The notes: generated by a model not told the origin, from the sequence alone. Positions 27,331 through 42,781 are shown, counted from the stretch's first letter. The stretch is DNA of 64,000 nucleotides from Sapria himalayana (GCA_029783825.1 JAREIK010002618.1:695171-759170); one strand, 5' to 3'. Numbers and translations are program-made.

Positions 27331-27975
27331 TTATTTGTGATATTGTATTATTAATTTTTTGCAATTAATGTTTTTGTTGTGAAACTATGATTTTTGTGTA
27401 ATTATTTTTTAAATTAAGTTATGAATTGTGTATTATATTTTATGGACATTTATGTTAGTTATCTGACATGTTGTTCTGTTGTAGATATTATGTGAATGTC
27501 ATTTGATGAATAATATATGAATGTACTTATTTGATTGTAGGTTATATAGTTTATTATGTATTTGTATATCATATACATCATATAAAATTGCACAAATAGG
27601 ACATGTTCTTGTTATATACAATAAAAATGAAAAATGATATTTCTAAATTCGTTTCTAATATAAAAATGAATGCTATGTTTCCAACTTTCCATGTTATTCG
27701 GTCGCTTATTTAGAAACGGATAATACATTCCTAATTTTTTTCGTCGCTAAATTAGTGAATAAATCCAATATATCCTTGTCATTGCTAATTCTAGTAACGA
27801 AAAAAATCCATTCTTATTTTTAGAAATACTATTGTGTTATCAATTTCTAAAATTTAGAAATGAGCACTTTGGGAACAAATTCTTTTTGTTTCTAATTACG
27901 TCGCTAGCTATTTGAACATAGTGATGGAATTAGAAATGAAATAATGCATTTCTGATTTCGTATTTTCTTGTAGTG

Positions 27976-28990
27976 ATAATGTGTTATATATATATAATGT
28001 ATATGTATAAAGATGTTAAATACATAAATATATATATATATATTTATGTATATTGTATATGTATAATACTTTTTTATATATAACACATATATAAAACATT
28101 TATAACACATTATATATAAAAAATAAAATGTTGAAGAGTTAATTTTTGTTTGGCATAGCAGAAATTCTTAATCTAATAATCTTTTTAAGATTTAATTTTT
28201 TATTTTGACAAATATCAAGTTTAATTAAAACAAAATTCAATCTATAATTATTATTTATAAAATTTCAATTTTGATTATTAAATGCACGATTCAATTAAAA
28301 ATATATTCAAAATTTAATTCATTTAGTGCACAATTTAAAATTTTAAAAAATTTAATATGCACATAAATGTTAAAGTTCAATTAATACAAAACCATTATGT
28401 GATGAATACTTATTCATGCATACTTGATCCATAAAGTAAAAAACACAATAAAATATACTTTATTAGCTAACATAATTTTTTTTTGAATAAAAAAAAATTA
28501 AACCCCTTTGTTCATTGTATAAAAAAAATGAGAGCAATGCTATTTCTATATTTTTGTACAAATGAAAACCAAGTATTACCTTGTGTGATGCCAAGGAAAA
28601 AAAAACACATCGCTCCTTTTTTGTTCAATCCAAAACATCAATCAACATTAAAAAAATAATAATGATTTTGTAAAATATTTTAACGGCATATTTGTGATTT
28701 GGTACATGAAACACAAAAAATTTAAAAAAATAAACTTTTTTAAAAAAATATTAAACAAATATTTAAAAATGATGCACCGAAACACAAAATAATTATGTTT
28801 CAGTAGACCAAAAATCAAAAACCTAATTTTGTTTCCAACTGACATGTTAGTGATTAAAAAAATAAAAAATAATAACAACATTTTTGAAACACATTATATT
28901 AATCAAAGACACATGTGGGATTTGAACCTACTTACTCAGCATTGTAAAATTGCATCAACCACTCAATTACACAAAATAATTCAAATAAAT
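27976..28990. other. AT-rich intergenic DNA between the CACTA element and the minisatellite
   Basis: Low-complexity AT-rich sequence with TATATATA runs near 27985-28100. No coding sequence is visible. The right part holds a tRNA-like SINE fragment (listed separately). Confidence 0.5.
28905..28978 (-). mobile_element. Possible tRNA-derived SINE fragment
   Basis: On the minus strand the sequence contains TAATTGAGTGG (A-box-like) and, about 35 bases later, GGTTCAAATCC, a near-perfect polymerase III B box. No complete cloverleaf with a sensible acceptor stem is evident, so a SINE remnant is likelier than a tRNA gene. Confidence 0.4.
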
Positions 28991-31745
28991 CATGAATTTG
29001 TGTGTATTTAAACATAACATATATAAATATATAAACACACAAACACACACACGCACACACATATATAAATATATAAATTTATAAATATATAAATACATGA
29101 ATATATAAATACATGAATATATAAATACATGAATATATAAATACATGAATATATAAATACATGAATATATAAATACATGAATATATAAATACATGAATAT
29201 AATATATAAATACATGAATATAAATACATGAATATATAAATACATGAATATATAAATACATGAATATATAAATACATGAATATATAAATACATGAATATA
29301 TAAATACATGAATATATAAATACATGAATATATAAATACATGAATACATGAATACATGAATATATAAATACATAACATATATAAATATATAAATTTATAT
29401 ATGTGTGTGTTTTATGTATTTGTGTTTTATGTATTTGTGTATTATTTAAACATAACATATATAAATATATAAACACACAAACACACACACGCACACACAT
29501 ATATAAATATATAAATTTATAAATATATAAATACATGAATATATAAATACATGAATATATAAATACATGAATATATAAATACATGAATATATAAATACAT
29601 GAATATATAAATACATGAATATATAAATACATGAATATATAAATACATGAATATATAAATACATGAATATATAAATACATGAATATATAAATACATGAAT
29701 ATATAAATACATGAATATATAAATACATGAATACATGAATATATAAATACATGAATACATGAATACATGAATATATGAATACATGAATACATGAATACAT
29801 GAATACATGAATATATGAATACATGAATATATAAATACATGAATATATAAAAATACATGGAATATATAAATACATGAATATATAAATACATGAATATATA
29901 AATACATGAATATATAAATACATGAAATATAAATACAATAGAATACATGAATATATAAATACATGAATATATGAATACATGAATATATAAAATACATGAA
30001 TACAGAAATATAAATACATGAATATCTAAAATACATGAATACATGAATACATGAATATATAAATACATGAATATATAAATACATGAATACATGAATACAT
30101 GAATATATAAATACATGAATATATAAATACATGAATACATAATACATGAATATATAAATACATGAATATATAAATACATGAATATATAAATACATGAATA
30201 TAAATCATGAATATATAATCATGAATATATAAATACATGAATATATAAATACATGAATATATAAATACATGAATATATAAATACATGAATATATAAATAC
30301 ATGAATATATAAATACATGAATATATAAATACATGAATATAAATACATGAATATATAATACATGAATATATAAATACATGAATATATAAATACATGAATA
30401 TATAAATACATGAATATATAAATACATGAATATATAAATACATGAATATATAACTACATGAATATATAAATACATGAATATATAATACATGAATATATAA
30501 ATACATGAATATATAAATACATGAATATAAATACATGAATATATAATACATGAATATATAAATACATGAATATATAAATACATGAATATATAATACATGA
30601 ATACATGAATATATAAATACATGAATATATAAATACATGAATATATAAATACATGAATATATAAATACATGAATACATGAATATATAAATACATGAATAT
30701 ATAAATACATGAATATATAAATACATGAATATATAAATACATGAATATATAAATACATGAATATATAAATACATGAATATATAAATACATGAATATATAA
30801 ATACATGAATATATAAATACATGAATATATAAATACATGAATATATAAATACATGAATATATAAATACATGAATATATAAATACATGAATATATAAATAC
30901 ATGAATATATAAATACATGAATATATAAATACATGAATATATGAATAAATGAATATATGAATAAATGAATATATGAATAAATGAATACATGAATATATAA
31001 ATATATGATATAAATATATGAATATATAATATATGAATATATAAATATATGAATATATAAATATATGAATATATAAATATATGAATATATAAATATATGA
31101 ATATATAAATATATGAATATATAAATATATGAATATATAATATATGAATATATAAATATATGAATATATAAATATATGAATATATAAATATATGAATATA
31201 TAAATATATGAATATATAAATATATGAATATATAAATATATGAATATATAAATATATGAATATATAAATATATGAATATATAAATATATGAATATATAAA
31301 TATACGAATATATAAATATACGAATATATAAATATATGAATATATAAATATACGAATATATAAATATATGAATATATAAATATATGAATATATAAATATA
31401 TGAATATATAAATATATGAATATATAAATATATGAATATATAAATATATGAATATATAAATATATGAATATATAAATATATGAATATATAAATATATGAA
31501 TATATAAATATATGAATATATAAATATATGAATATATAAATATATGAATATATAAATATATGAATATATAAATATATGAATATATAAATATATGAATATA
31601 TAAATATATGAATATATAAATATATGAATATATAAATATATGAATATATAAATATATGAATATATAAATATATGAATATATAAATATATGAATATATAAA
31701 TATATGAATATATAAATATATGAATATATAAATATATAAATATAT
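28990..31745. repeat. 16-bp minisatellite array in two sequence blocks
   Basis: The unit GAATATATAAATACAT (16 bp) is repeated from about 29084 to 30950, with occasional truncated units and GAATACAT 8-mers. After a short transition of GAATATATGAATAAAT units (30938-30990) the unit becomes GAATATATAAATATAT, running to about 31735 and very homogeneous. A few CGAATATATAAATATA variants cluster at 31303-31350. Minus-strand frames stay open for up to 350 codons (Tyr/Ile/Phe/Met-rich) only because the unit lacks stops; they are not genes. Confidence 0.95.
29380..29520. repeat. Duplicated array edge inside the minisatellite
   Basis: The string beginning AAACATAACATATATAAATA and running through ACACACACACGCACACAC to the first array units occurs at about 29009-29084 and again at about 29448-29525. 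The intervening junction has two copies of GTTTTATGTATTTGTGTTTT-like sequence. A whole array segment with its unique edge has therefore been duplicated. Confidence 0.85.
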
Positions 31746-32495
31746 GTGTGTATTTATTTATTTATATTTATAATTTTTTTGATGACTAAATATATACATA
31801 TATAAACATAAACATATTTGTGTGTGTGTGTGTGTATGCCTTTATGTTTATATATTTATATATCTATATATGTTTATATATATGTATGTGTGTGTGTGTG
31901 TGTGTCTATATGTACGAACACATACACACACACACATACATAGAATATATATATTCGTAACACCATAAAATTGTTTTGTGTTGCTGTGTAGTTGAGGCTA
32001 TTTTACAAAATGAAATATGTGAGTTTGAATCTCATTTATGTTATTGACTGATACCTTGCAATCGAATTATGTATTACATTTTTTTATTATTTTTAAATTG
32101 CTAACTTGTTAGACTTGGGCAAAATCAAATTTATTGTTTTCAGTGCACCAGCACGCAATTATAAAATTAATCTAGCCTCACAAACAGCCTCATGAACGTG
32201 GCTCGTGAGTAGTCTCGTGAACATTGCTTTAAATGAGTTCTATCAAACGATCTAAATGAGCTTTTAAACGAGACTTCTAAATAAGCTATAAAGGGTTCTC
32301 ATTTTATTTCACTTTGTAATTTATATCATCAAGTAAATGTTGCAGTGTTAACAATTTTATCTATGCTATATGCTTGAGCATGTTGTACCCTACCTCATTA
32401 TTTCTCTCGAGTTACACATAGAATATCCATACTAGAAAATGACCCAGTATCATAATTTTACGGCAGTCTACACTAGTTAATTCTTGATTTTATGT
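31746..32495. other. Intergenic region with TG microsatellites and tRNA-like words
   Basis: (TG)n runs lie at about 31818-31834 and 31887-31903 with a facing CA run at 31920-31937. At 31989-32040 TGTAGTTGAGG followed by GAGTTTGAATCTCA resembles A-box and B-box debris, in the opposite orientation to the fragment at 28905-28978. No gene is seen. Confidence 0.45.
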
Positions 32496-32503
32496 GAACC
32501 AAC

Positions 32504-32836
32504 TAGAGGTGTCAAACGGGTTGGCCCGGCACGCTATTTTAAGGCATGTTCGTGCTTCCGTGCCGGGCCGGGCACGGCATGGTACAGTAACCGTGCCGTG
32601 CCTCGCCTGGCCTGTGGTCTTTTTATGCGGGAGGGGCATCATGGGGTCGGGCTCACGGGACACCCGGCACGGGATAAACCCGTGCCGGTTTGCTGTGTCG
32701 CGGGCCGAACCGTGCCGGGCCAGGCACGGCACGGCACGGGCCCGGGCACGAAATTTTTCCGTGCCGGACCGGCCCAGGCATGGCTGAACCGTGCCTCGTG
32801 CCGGCCCGGCCTGGCCCGGCCCGGTTGACACCTCTA
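32504..32836. mobile_element. GC-rich hAT-type MITE, 333 bp, with exact 8-bp target duplication
   Basis: The left end TAGAGGTGTCAAACGGG and the reverse complement of the right end TAGAGGTGTCAACCGGG match at 16 of 17 positions. The element is flanked on both sides by GAACCAAC (32496-32503 and 32837-32844), an exact 8-bp duplication diagnostic of hAT insertion. The interior is extremely GC-rich, made of GCCGGGCC/GGCACGG words, in contrast to the AT-rich flanks. It has no transposase. Open frames across it on both strands are compositional artefacts. Confidence 0.93.
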
Positions 32837-32844
32837 GAACCAAC

Positions 32845-34656
32845 ATAGATAAAAAGTTTTTATTTATAAATTAGTTTGACCATGCATGAACTAACATAGA
32901 TAATTTATTTATGATTAACCATTGGAAAATTCTTGACCATAGAAAATTTTCTCTTGAGTTAATTCGTGATCATACCATGTGATAAATTAACATTCAAGAA
33001 GATAAAGAGAAGAAGAATGTAAGAAATTAAAAGTGGTTTAATTTTTTTTTTTTCGTTTTTGATTTAAGTATTTTCTTTTTACACATTATCAAGTTTATCA
33101 GTGCAGTAATTACAATTCTCAAATATTAGGTTTTCAGCAGACTAACCACCCTAAATATCAAGTTTAGAGTTCAAGTTTATATTTAACAAACAACCCTAAA
33201 TGTATGTTTTTTATCCACACGAGACTGTTGGAATTATAATCATACTAAAAGTCTCATTATCATAATGAATATTTATTATCAGTTGATTGGGCATTAAAAT
33301 ATAATACATATGCATCCTTTATTTTACATAGTAGATGATTTGTTGTATAGAGTTCGGCTTATATATGAAAGATCAAATTATTAGTTCTGATAAAATATAA
33401 GTTCCATGTTCACAATCTAAATAAAATTAGATATACCATTGATAAGATTATAGCATGAAAATTTAGTAGATATATATTGATTGCATAGAATTATAAATCA
33501 ACTTCTTACACAAGTACATGTGACCGTGTTGAACAAGATCGAATCAGGGTAATTATTTTTATACTGGCACAAAAAATAATCTACACCTTATTTTTTATCT
33601 TGAATACTACTGCTCTTAGTTTTGAAGTAATTAATAATCACTTACACATGATAATAGCTATTTTGATTATCGAGATTCATAAATAGATTTAAGAACTCAA
33701 TAAATTAGATATTCTTATAAGAATTGATCATGTCTCATTGAGCATACATCATACTTATAAGTTTTGATAATCTCAAATCATATAGATGAATTATAACATG
33801 ACTTAATCAATAATCTTATTAAATTTGAGGTCCATTCCATAGCCTTAATTAGTATCTTAAGTGACGTCTTCATAAATTTAGACAAATGGTTTATTTATTT
33901 GTGTGTGTGTGTGTGTAAGTATATGCATATATATAATCATTTTGAATGCTTTTGTTTAATTTATATAAAATAAATAAACTTTTTGAATTTTTTAATGAAG
34001 AAAGGTTGTATTATTAAAAGTGAAAGTGACGTGACATGTGCAACTATATTTTTATAAAAAATTTGAGAAATAATAAGGTGCCCCTTTTCTTCTTTTTATT
34101 TCTCTAGTGATGCTTGGGGATGGATACACGTGAGTCATGCATATGATTGAGCTACATAATGTATCAATATGCGTTTAAACAATCACTAATGCACTAGATC
34201 TCATAAGCACTCCAAAGTCAAATTTATTTCGCCGCAATCACTACTAAGAGATTGACAAGTATGAAAATTTGTTGTACGCATCTATCCACGAGTTAGTAAG
34301 AAGAGATTGGAAGAAGAGTGAAAAAAAACAATAAAAAAATTTCCTTGAGGGCTAATAAATTGATTATTTGCATAATATCACGAGTAAGAAGAGTAACTGT
34401 TAAAACCCTTAATGAACCAACATGGTTAATTCACATGTGGATAACTATGTGAAAATTCTCGACCATAAAGAGTTTTCTACAGAGTTAATTTTTGATCATA
34501 TCATATGAAAATTAAACAATTAAGAAGATAAAGAGAAGAATAATGTTATAAATTATTGTTGATCAATTTTTTTTATTCATTCAGGACAATTAAACAATTA
34601 ATAAGATTAACTATTTGTTTTTGTAACTTACACACTCATATTTACTCAACTTTATA
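32845..34656. other. AT-rich intergenic DNA
   Basis: No gene is visible. A ~90-base segment near 32925-33015 (ATTCTTGACCATAGAAAATTTTC and TCATACCATGTGATAAATTAA) recurs in diverged form near 34450-34545, a dispersed repeat of unknown type. A (GT)n run lies at 33900-33916. Confidence 0.5.
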
Positions 34657-35031
34657 AGAGCAGCTCCAATGAGAGTTGCTATAAGGGGTGCCATCTCCAT
34701 GACTACTAAAATGACATCCAAACAATAAAAAAATCATCCTCCAATGGAATTGGTATAAGAGGTGGCAAGATGCCATCAAATGTTTTGGGGACCCATATTT
34801 GGCAACCTAGGAAAGAGAATAGAGAGGATTCAAAATAGCAGTTATGGCTACTGTGCATCTCAAAGGATCTTTCTCATAGGTTGAAAAAAAATCTTTAATT
34901 ATTAAAATAGTATCTTATTTTGACACCTACCATTGGAGCAAACATATGTTTATGGGTACCAAAAATACTGTTCAAATTTACAAAATAACATTTGGCACTC
35001 CTTTCTTGGCATCTCCCATTGGAGTTGCTCT
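34657..35031. mobile_element. MITE, copy A, 375 bp (AGAGCARCTCCAATGRGAG termini)
   Basis: Terminal inverted repeats AGAGCAGCTCCAATGAGAG (left) and AGAGCAACTCCAATGGGAG (reverse complement of right). Internal words GGTGCCATCTCC, GGCTACTGTGCATCTC and ATCTTTAATTATTAAAATA recur in the copy at 63505-63936, proving a family. The target duplication is unclear (TA on both sides here, not in the other copy), so I leave the superfamily open. Confidence 0.85.
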
Positions 35032-35142
35032 TACTGCAGTAATTCAAACTCTTAAATATTTGGTCTTCAACAAACAAACTACCTTAAAGACTATGCATTT
35101 AAAATAAAGGGTACATATATATGCACTATGTATAATATATAC

Positions 35143-35145
<3 letters not shown>

Positions 35146-35183
<38 letters not shown>
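35146..35183. repeat. (TA)n microsatellite
   Basis: A run of about 19 TA dinucleotides, upstream of the DEAD-box gene. Confidence 0.9.
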
Positions 35184-35187
<4 letters not shown>

Positions 35188-35399
35188 TATGTGTATTAAA
35201 AAAAGTATTTTTTAAGTTTGGTATATTTGAATAAAAACCCTAAAATTAGGGTTTCTATTTAAATTTATCATCAAAATTGTGGACATTTTTTGCTAATATT
35301 TATTTGAAAAACAATTCAAATGAAATGTCCTCAATGTGAATTGGGAAACAATAAAAAAAAAAAAAAAATTATGTTATTAATTGGTTTCTCGATGGTTAT

Positions 35400-35928
35400 T
35401 GAGGATAAAATACAGCTATAATAGTATAATTTATCTCAATCGTTTGGTGCAAATTAGATTGGCTAAGATCCGTGCCATGCCATATTATCTGACTGACTGA
35501 CTAGCGATGCTGTCCTGTAAGAGAACTTTTTCGTCTTTCGCGGTGTGCACTGTTCCAGGCGTTATCAAGTGTAATTGGGCTATCGGATTCTAGGGTTTTG
35601 GCTCGCGCGATTCATCTCTGGTAAATTGTCTGTTATTTTGTTGAAAATTTGCATTAGGATCTGCTGGTCGTCCTCTCCGCCCTTGCGAATTAGGGTTTAT
35701 CTACGTGGTAATCATTATCCGCAACTCCTATTATTTCTGATTTTGTTATCGCGGTCAATGCAGATTTTGTGTTAGTTCCAGGATCCAGAAGATTGGCAGG
35801 ATAATTGCTTCGTCTTTGATTTTACATCTCAATAAACGGGAATCGAGGCCGCGAAACATTTCTCACGTTTGGAATTCCGAAGGAAAATAAGTATTTATCA
35901 AGGGTTTGTGGTTGCGTGGTGAATTCTG
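35400..35928 (+). promoter_or_regulatory. Promoter and 5' UTR region of the DEAD-box gene
   Basis: From about 35460 composition shifts from AT-rich intergenic to mixed sequence leading to the ATG at 35929, so this stretch most likely holds the promoter and 5' UTR. Small open frames within it have no family resemblance. I did not assign a TATA box. Confidence 0.5.
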
Positions 35929-39344
<3,416 letters not shown>

Positions 39345-39666
39345 CTCCCCTCCCCCCCATCTTCCATTCTAAACTCTGCATCCCCCCACTTTGTTTTGAA
39401 ATTGCAATTTTTTCCCCATTTTCTTTTATATGGAGAGCTCCATTATTCTTCTTCTACATGCCCACTTTTTTAAATTAATTCTGATGATGATGATGATTCC
39501 TCTGTGCTTGTTCTTGTGAGATGAACTACGAATAATTCTTTTCCAATGTGCTTTTTCATTATTAATTGGAAATGTGTTTCTTAAAATTTGGTTTAGTGTA
39601 TGTTGGAGTAAAGCTAGTGATTAGTTTGTAAGTACTAGATAGTCAATTTTTAAACATATTGGAACA
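39345..39666 (+). other. 3' UTR and downstream flank of the DEAD-box gene
   Basis: Follows the TGA at 39342-39344. T-rich with a GATGATGATGATGATT run near 39482-39497. The polyadenylation site is not resolved. Confidence 0.5.
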
Positions 39667-40013
39667 TACATGAACATGCATGCCCGCACACATACGTACA
39701 CGCACGCGCACACACACGCACGCGCGCACACACTCACACACGCACACGCACGCGCGCACACACTCACACACGCACACGCACGCGCGCACACACGCACACG
39801 CACGCGCGCACACACGCACACGCACACGCACACACGCAAGCGTGCACACACACGCACGCGCACACAAGCACACACGCACGCGCACACAAGCACACACGCA
39901 CGCGCACACAAGCACACACGCACGTGCGCACACATACGTACACATGCACACACCCACACACGCACACGCACACGCGCACACATGTGCACACACGTGCGCA
40001 CACACACACATAC
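39667..40013. repeat. Alternating purine-pyrimidine (CA/CG)n tract, about 350 bp
   Basis: Nearly continuous alternation of purine and pyrimidine in CACACG, GCGCGC and CATACGTAC words, with about six copies of ACACGCACGCGCGCACACAC-like modules. Alternating CG/CA is the classical Z-DNA-prone composition. Open frames on both strands (Thr/His or Val/Cys) are artefacts. Confidence 0.92.
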
Positions 40014-41086
40014 ATACATATACATACAAATATACATATACATACATACATATACACATATATAATATTACTAGTTGGGATGTTGAATTCATACTTTTTT
40101 AGGGGCGTAAGTTTGATCCTCATGAGCTATATCTCTGAGCAAGGGGACGAGGATAGCTCTGCTCTGACCATGGGTCTCATGGTGATTGTTTGAAGTGCTA
40201 ATCTGACTAGAGCAACATTTAGGTTATCTTACTTGAATCTCATTGTGAGTGAGGATATAATGGACAATAGGAATTATATGACATTGATTGTGAAAGATAC
40301 TAATGTAATCATGAGTTAATAAGATAAAACTTTGAGCTAGCTTTAGGGTTCATTGAGGAGAACACTTATTGCCACTCAATACGAGTATACCATATTGATT
40401 ATGACAAAAAATATTCCTATTAAGACAAAAATATTCTTATTAAGACAATAATATCCTTATTCTTGTCTCATCTTTTGGTCAATTTATAGTACAAATATCC
40501 ACCCATTTATGTGATTTTTAAAACAAAGGAATATGCAACATAATGAATTTTAAAAAAAAGAAAATATGTAGAAATATGATTTTTAATTCAAATAATTAAA
40601 CTATAATTTTAATAAAATTAGAATTTGACTCATTTTTTTTTGTTATATCATGACCTCTTACTTGGTGCACAATAAATAATTGAGAATTTAATTTTATTCT
40701 AAACAAAATAATTTTAATGCATGGTGCCTATTTAAAAAATCTAAAATATTGATAATAATAAATGAATATTACTGATTGACTTATAAAATGTAGTGAAAGA
40801 ATAACATTGAATGTTTTTTTTTTCATGAACTAATAAAGTGTCATTAAAATATTTCATTTATTTATGAAAGATTATATTAAAAATACTATGATATATTGAT
40901 TTACTGTCACAAAATAAAAATAATCGATCTCAAAATTTAATAATTAATCTTATGATGCATTTCAATATTCAATTTTGAAATAAATATTTTAATCTTATTT
41001 ATTTAATATATAAATTTATCTCCCAAAAAAATACAACACATTATGGTAAATATCTGACCTCTAGTTACTAGAGTCCAACTAGAGTT
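40014..41086. other. Intergenic AT-rich DNA
   Basis: No gene is visible. Around 40085-40200 is a less AT-rich patch with GTAAGTTTGATCCTCATGAGC and GACCATGGGTCTCATGG, possibly SINE-like debris. Near 40405-40455 the word TATTAAGACAA/ATATTCTTATTAAGACAA is tandemly repeated. Confidence 0.45.
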
Positions 41087-41922
41087 CGTGTAAGGGGCTG
41101 TTTGATATAGCATTTAATTTGTTCAAATCATTGAAAATAAAATTTTCAATAGTTTTAAATTTTTAATGTGTTTAATAAAAAAATTTAAAAGATGAAAATT
41201 AAAAATTTTAAGTGAAAAAGTATTGAAAATATTAAGTAGATAGATACATACTTAATGTTGAAGGCTAAAAATTTTAAGCATTTTTTTAAGTTAATATTTT
41301 ATCCTTTTTTTTCATTTTTTTTTTCGTTTTCTCATTTACGCTACAGTTCAGTTTGTGAATTTGTCTTCTCCTCATCTTTTCTTTGCCACTATAAACCCTA
41401 ACCCTAGCTCTCTCATCATGATTATTTAAGAGAGGAAATAGTAAATCAACTAGTTGTTCATTAATTTTTGTTTTTATATTAAAAATTTGAATAGTATTAA
41501 AGTTTATATTTTATTAGTTATCTTTTAAATATTTTTATTTCTTTTTTGGATTTATGATTTATTTATTGATATGTTTTTAGTGATTTTATTTTTTTATAAT
41601 AATTATTAATTATAGTGAAAAAAAATTATTAGATATTTTATTTATGTTTGATAATATGTAATACAATGATAATAAAGTCAAATATGTAAATTATATCATT
41701 TTTAACATTTAGCATTTATAGTTATCAAACAATGTATTTATCTGCAGCATTCAAATAATATTAATTTATTAAAAAGTTTTTCAATACAAATTCAACACTT
41801 ATAAAATTCATCACTTAATTTTTCAGCATTTAATTTTTCATCACTTAATTTTTCATCACTTAATTTTTCATCACTTAATTTTTCAGTATTTAATTTTTTT
41901 CAGTTTTATCAAACGGGTCCTA
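41087..41922. mobile_element. Probable non-autonomous TIR element, ~0.83 kb
   Basis: Left end AGGGGCTGTTTGATATAGC; reverse complement of right end AGGACCCGTTTGATAAAAC. The shared AGG(G/A)..C(T/C)GTTTGATA pattern is typical of plant hAT-like MITEs with the GGGCCTGTTTGATA consensus. An internal 16-bp tandem repeat (TCACTTAATTTTTCA words, about four copies) lies at 41811-41890. No clear target duplication and no transposase. Confidence 0.55.
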
Positions 41923-42739
41923 ATTCATTACAATTTTCACATGTCTAAACATTTGAAGAATAACAAGAAAGTATGCCTATCTAATATAATATATAAAATT
42001 ATTATATTAATAATACAAGTAACATTTAGTCAAAAATTATCTAAAAATTAAATTTTCATATAATTTATTATGAAATAATTTATAAAAATACGTATCTATA
42101 TATGAAAAGAAATATGTATCAGGATAACGAGAAGTATCTAATAGAGTAAATCTACAATAAATACTCAAATAAAATATTAAATACATATTTTCGTAATAAA
42201 AAAATTATATAAATTAAGAAATTAATCTTCCTAATATAAAATATACTTGAAATAATTATTCAATCTTAACATTTAAATATTTTATTCATATTGAGATCAA
42301 ATTATTTATAAAAATACATAATAATATTATGGAGATAGGTTGGTACATGATTATTCCAAAATCATTAAAGAAAGTCGGAATAACATGAGAAATTATCCCA
42401 TGGTCCACCATCATGCTCACATCAAAATACAAAACCAAAAATAGTAGTAAATAAAAAATATAAAATATTTAGGATTAAAATAATAATTATATATTCCTAT
42501 TTTAAAATTAAAATATTCAAATATGCATCTAATTATTTTCTATGCATAAAGTCTCCATGTGAATTTAATATTATTATAAAAAAAAGAAAAAAATATAATA
42601 TTATAATTAAATTATCTAGGAATACAACAAATTAATATAAAATTTAAAGAGAACTCTAAAATATAGCTAAAATAAAACAAAGTAAAAAGACTGCATTTAT
42701 TGATCATAACAATGATATCACTGGCTTCTGGTGATAGTT

Positions 42740-42781
42740 AAATTCTAAATTCTAAATTCTAAATTCTAAATTCTAAATTCT
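42740..42781. repeat. AAATTCT heptamer, six tandem copies
   Basis: Six uninterrupted copies of AAATTCT. The flanking word TGATAGTTAAATTCTAAATT appears on both sides (42733 and 42787), suggesting slippage plus a small duplication. Confidence 0.92.

Larger units (their letters stand above)
19774..27975 (+). mobile_element. CACTA (En/Spm) DNA transposon, 8.2 kb, decayed
   Basis: The left end begins CACTACAAGAAAATA and the reverse complement of the right end begins with the same 15 bases, the diagnostic CACTA terminus. The flanking triplets are ACA (left) and ATA (right), so the 3-bp target duplication is imperfect by one base. Subterminal regions carry repeated TTAGAAAT/ATTTCTAA and GATTAGCGATGG-type motifs, as expected of transposase-binding arrays. 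It encodes a TNP2/TNPD-type transposase relic and a second Transposase_24-type relic, both on the plus strand and full of stops, so it is not autonomous now. Confidence 0.9.

Noticed and set aside
28905..28978. Possible functional tRNA gene
   Set aside because: B box is good but no paired acceptor and anticodon stems could be drawn; better explained as SINE debris.
28967..30990. Minus-strand frames of up to 350 codons with [16 protein letters not shown] periodicity
   Set aside because: They are translations of the 16-bp minisatellite (48 nt = 16 residues) and are open in several frames at once; no real protein.
28990..31745. CRISPR-like repeat-spacer array
   Set aside because: Units are contiguous with no unique spacers and the genome is a plant nuclear genome.
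32484..32846. Overlapping frames on both strands across a GC-rich island
   Set aside because: They coincide with the hAT MITE; GC-rich sequence is poor in stops. No family match.
39621..40193. Thr/His and Val/Cys repeat frames on both strands
   Set aside because: Artefacts of the (CA/CG)n tract.
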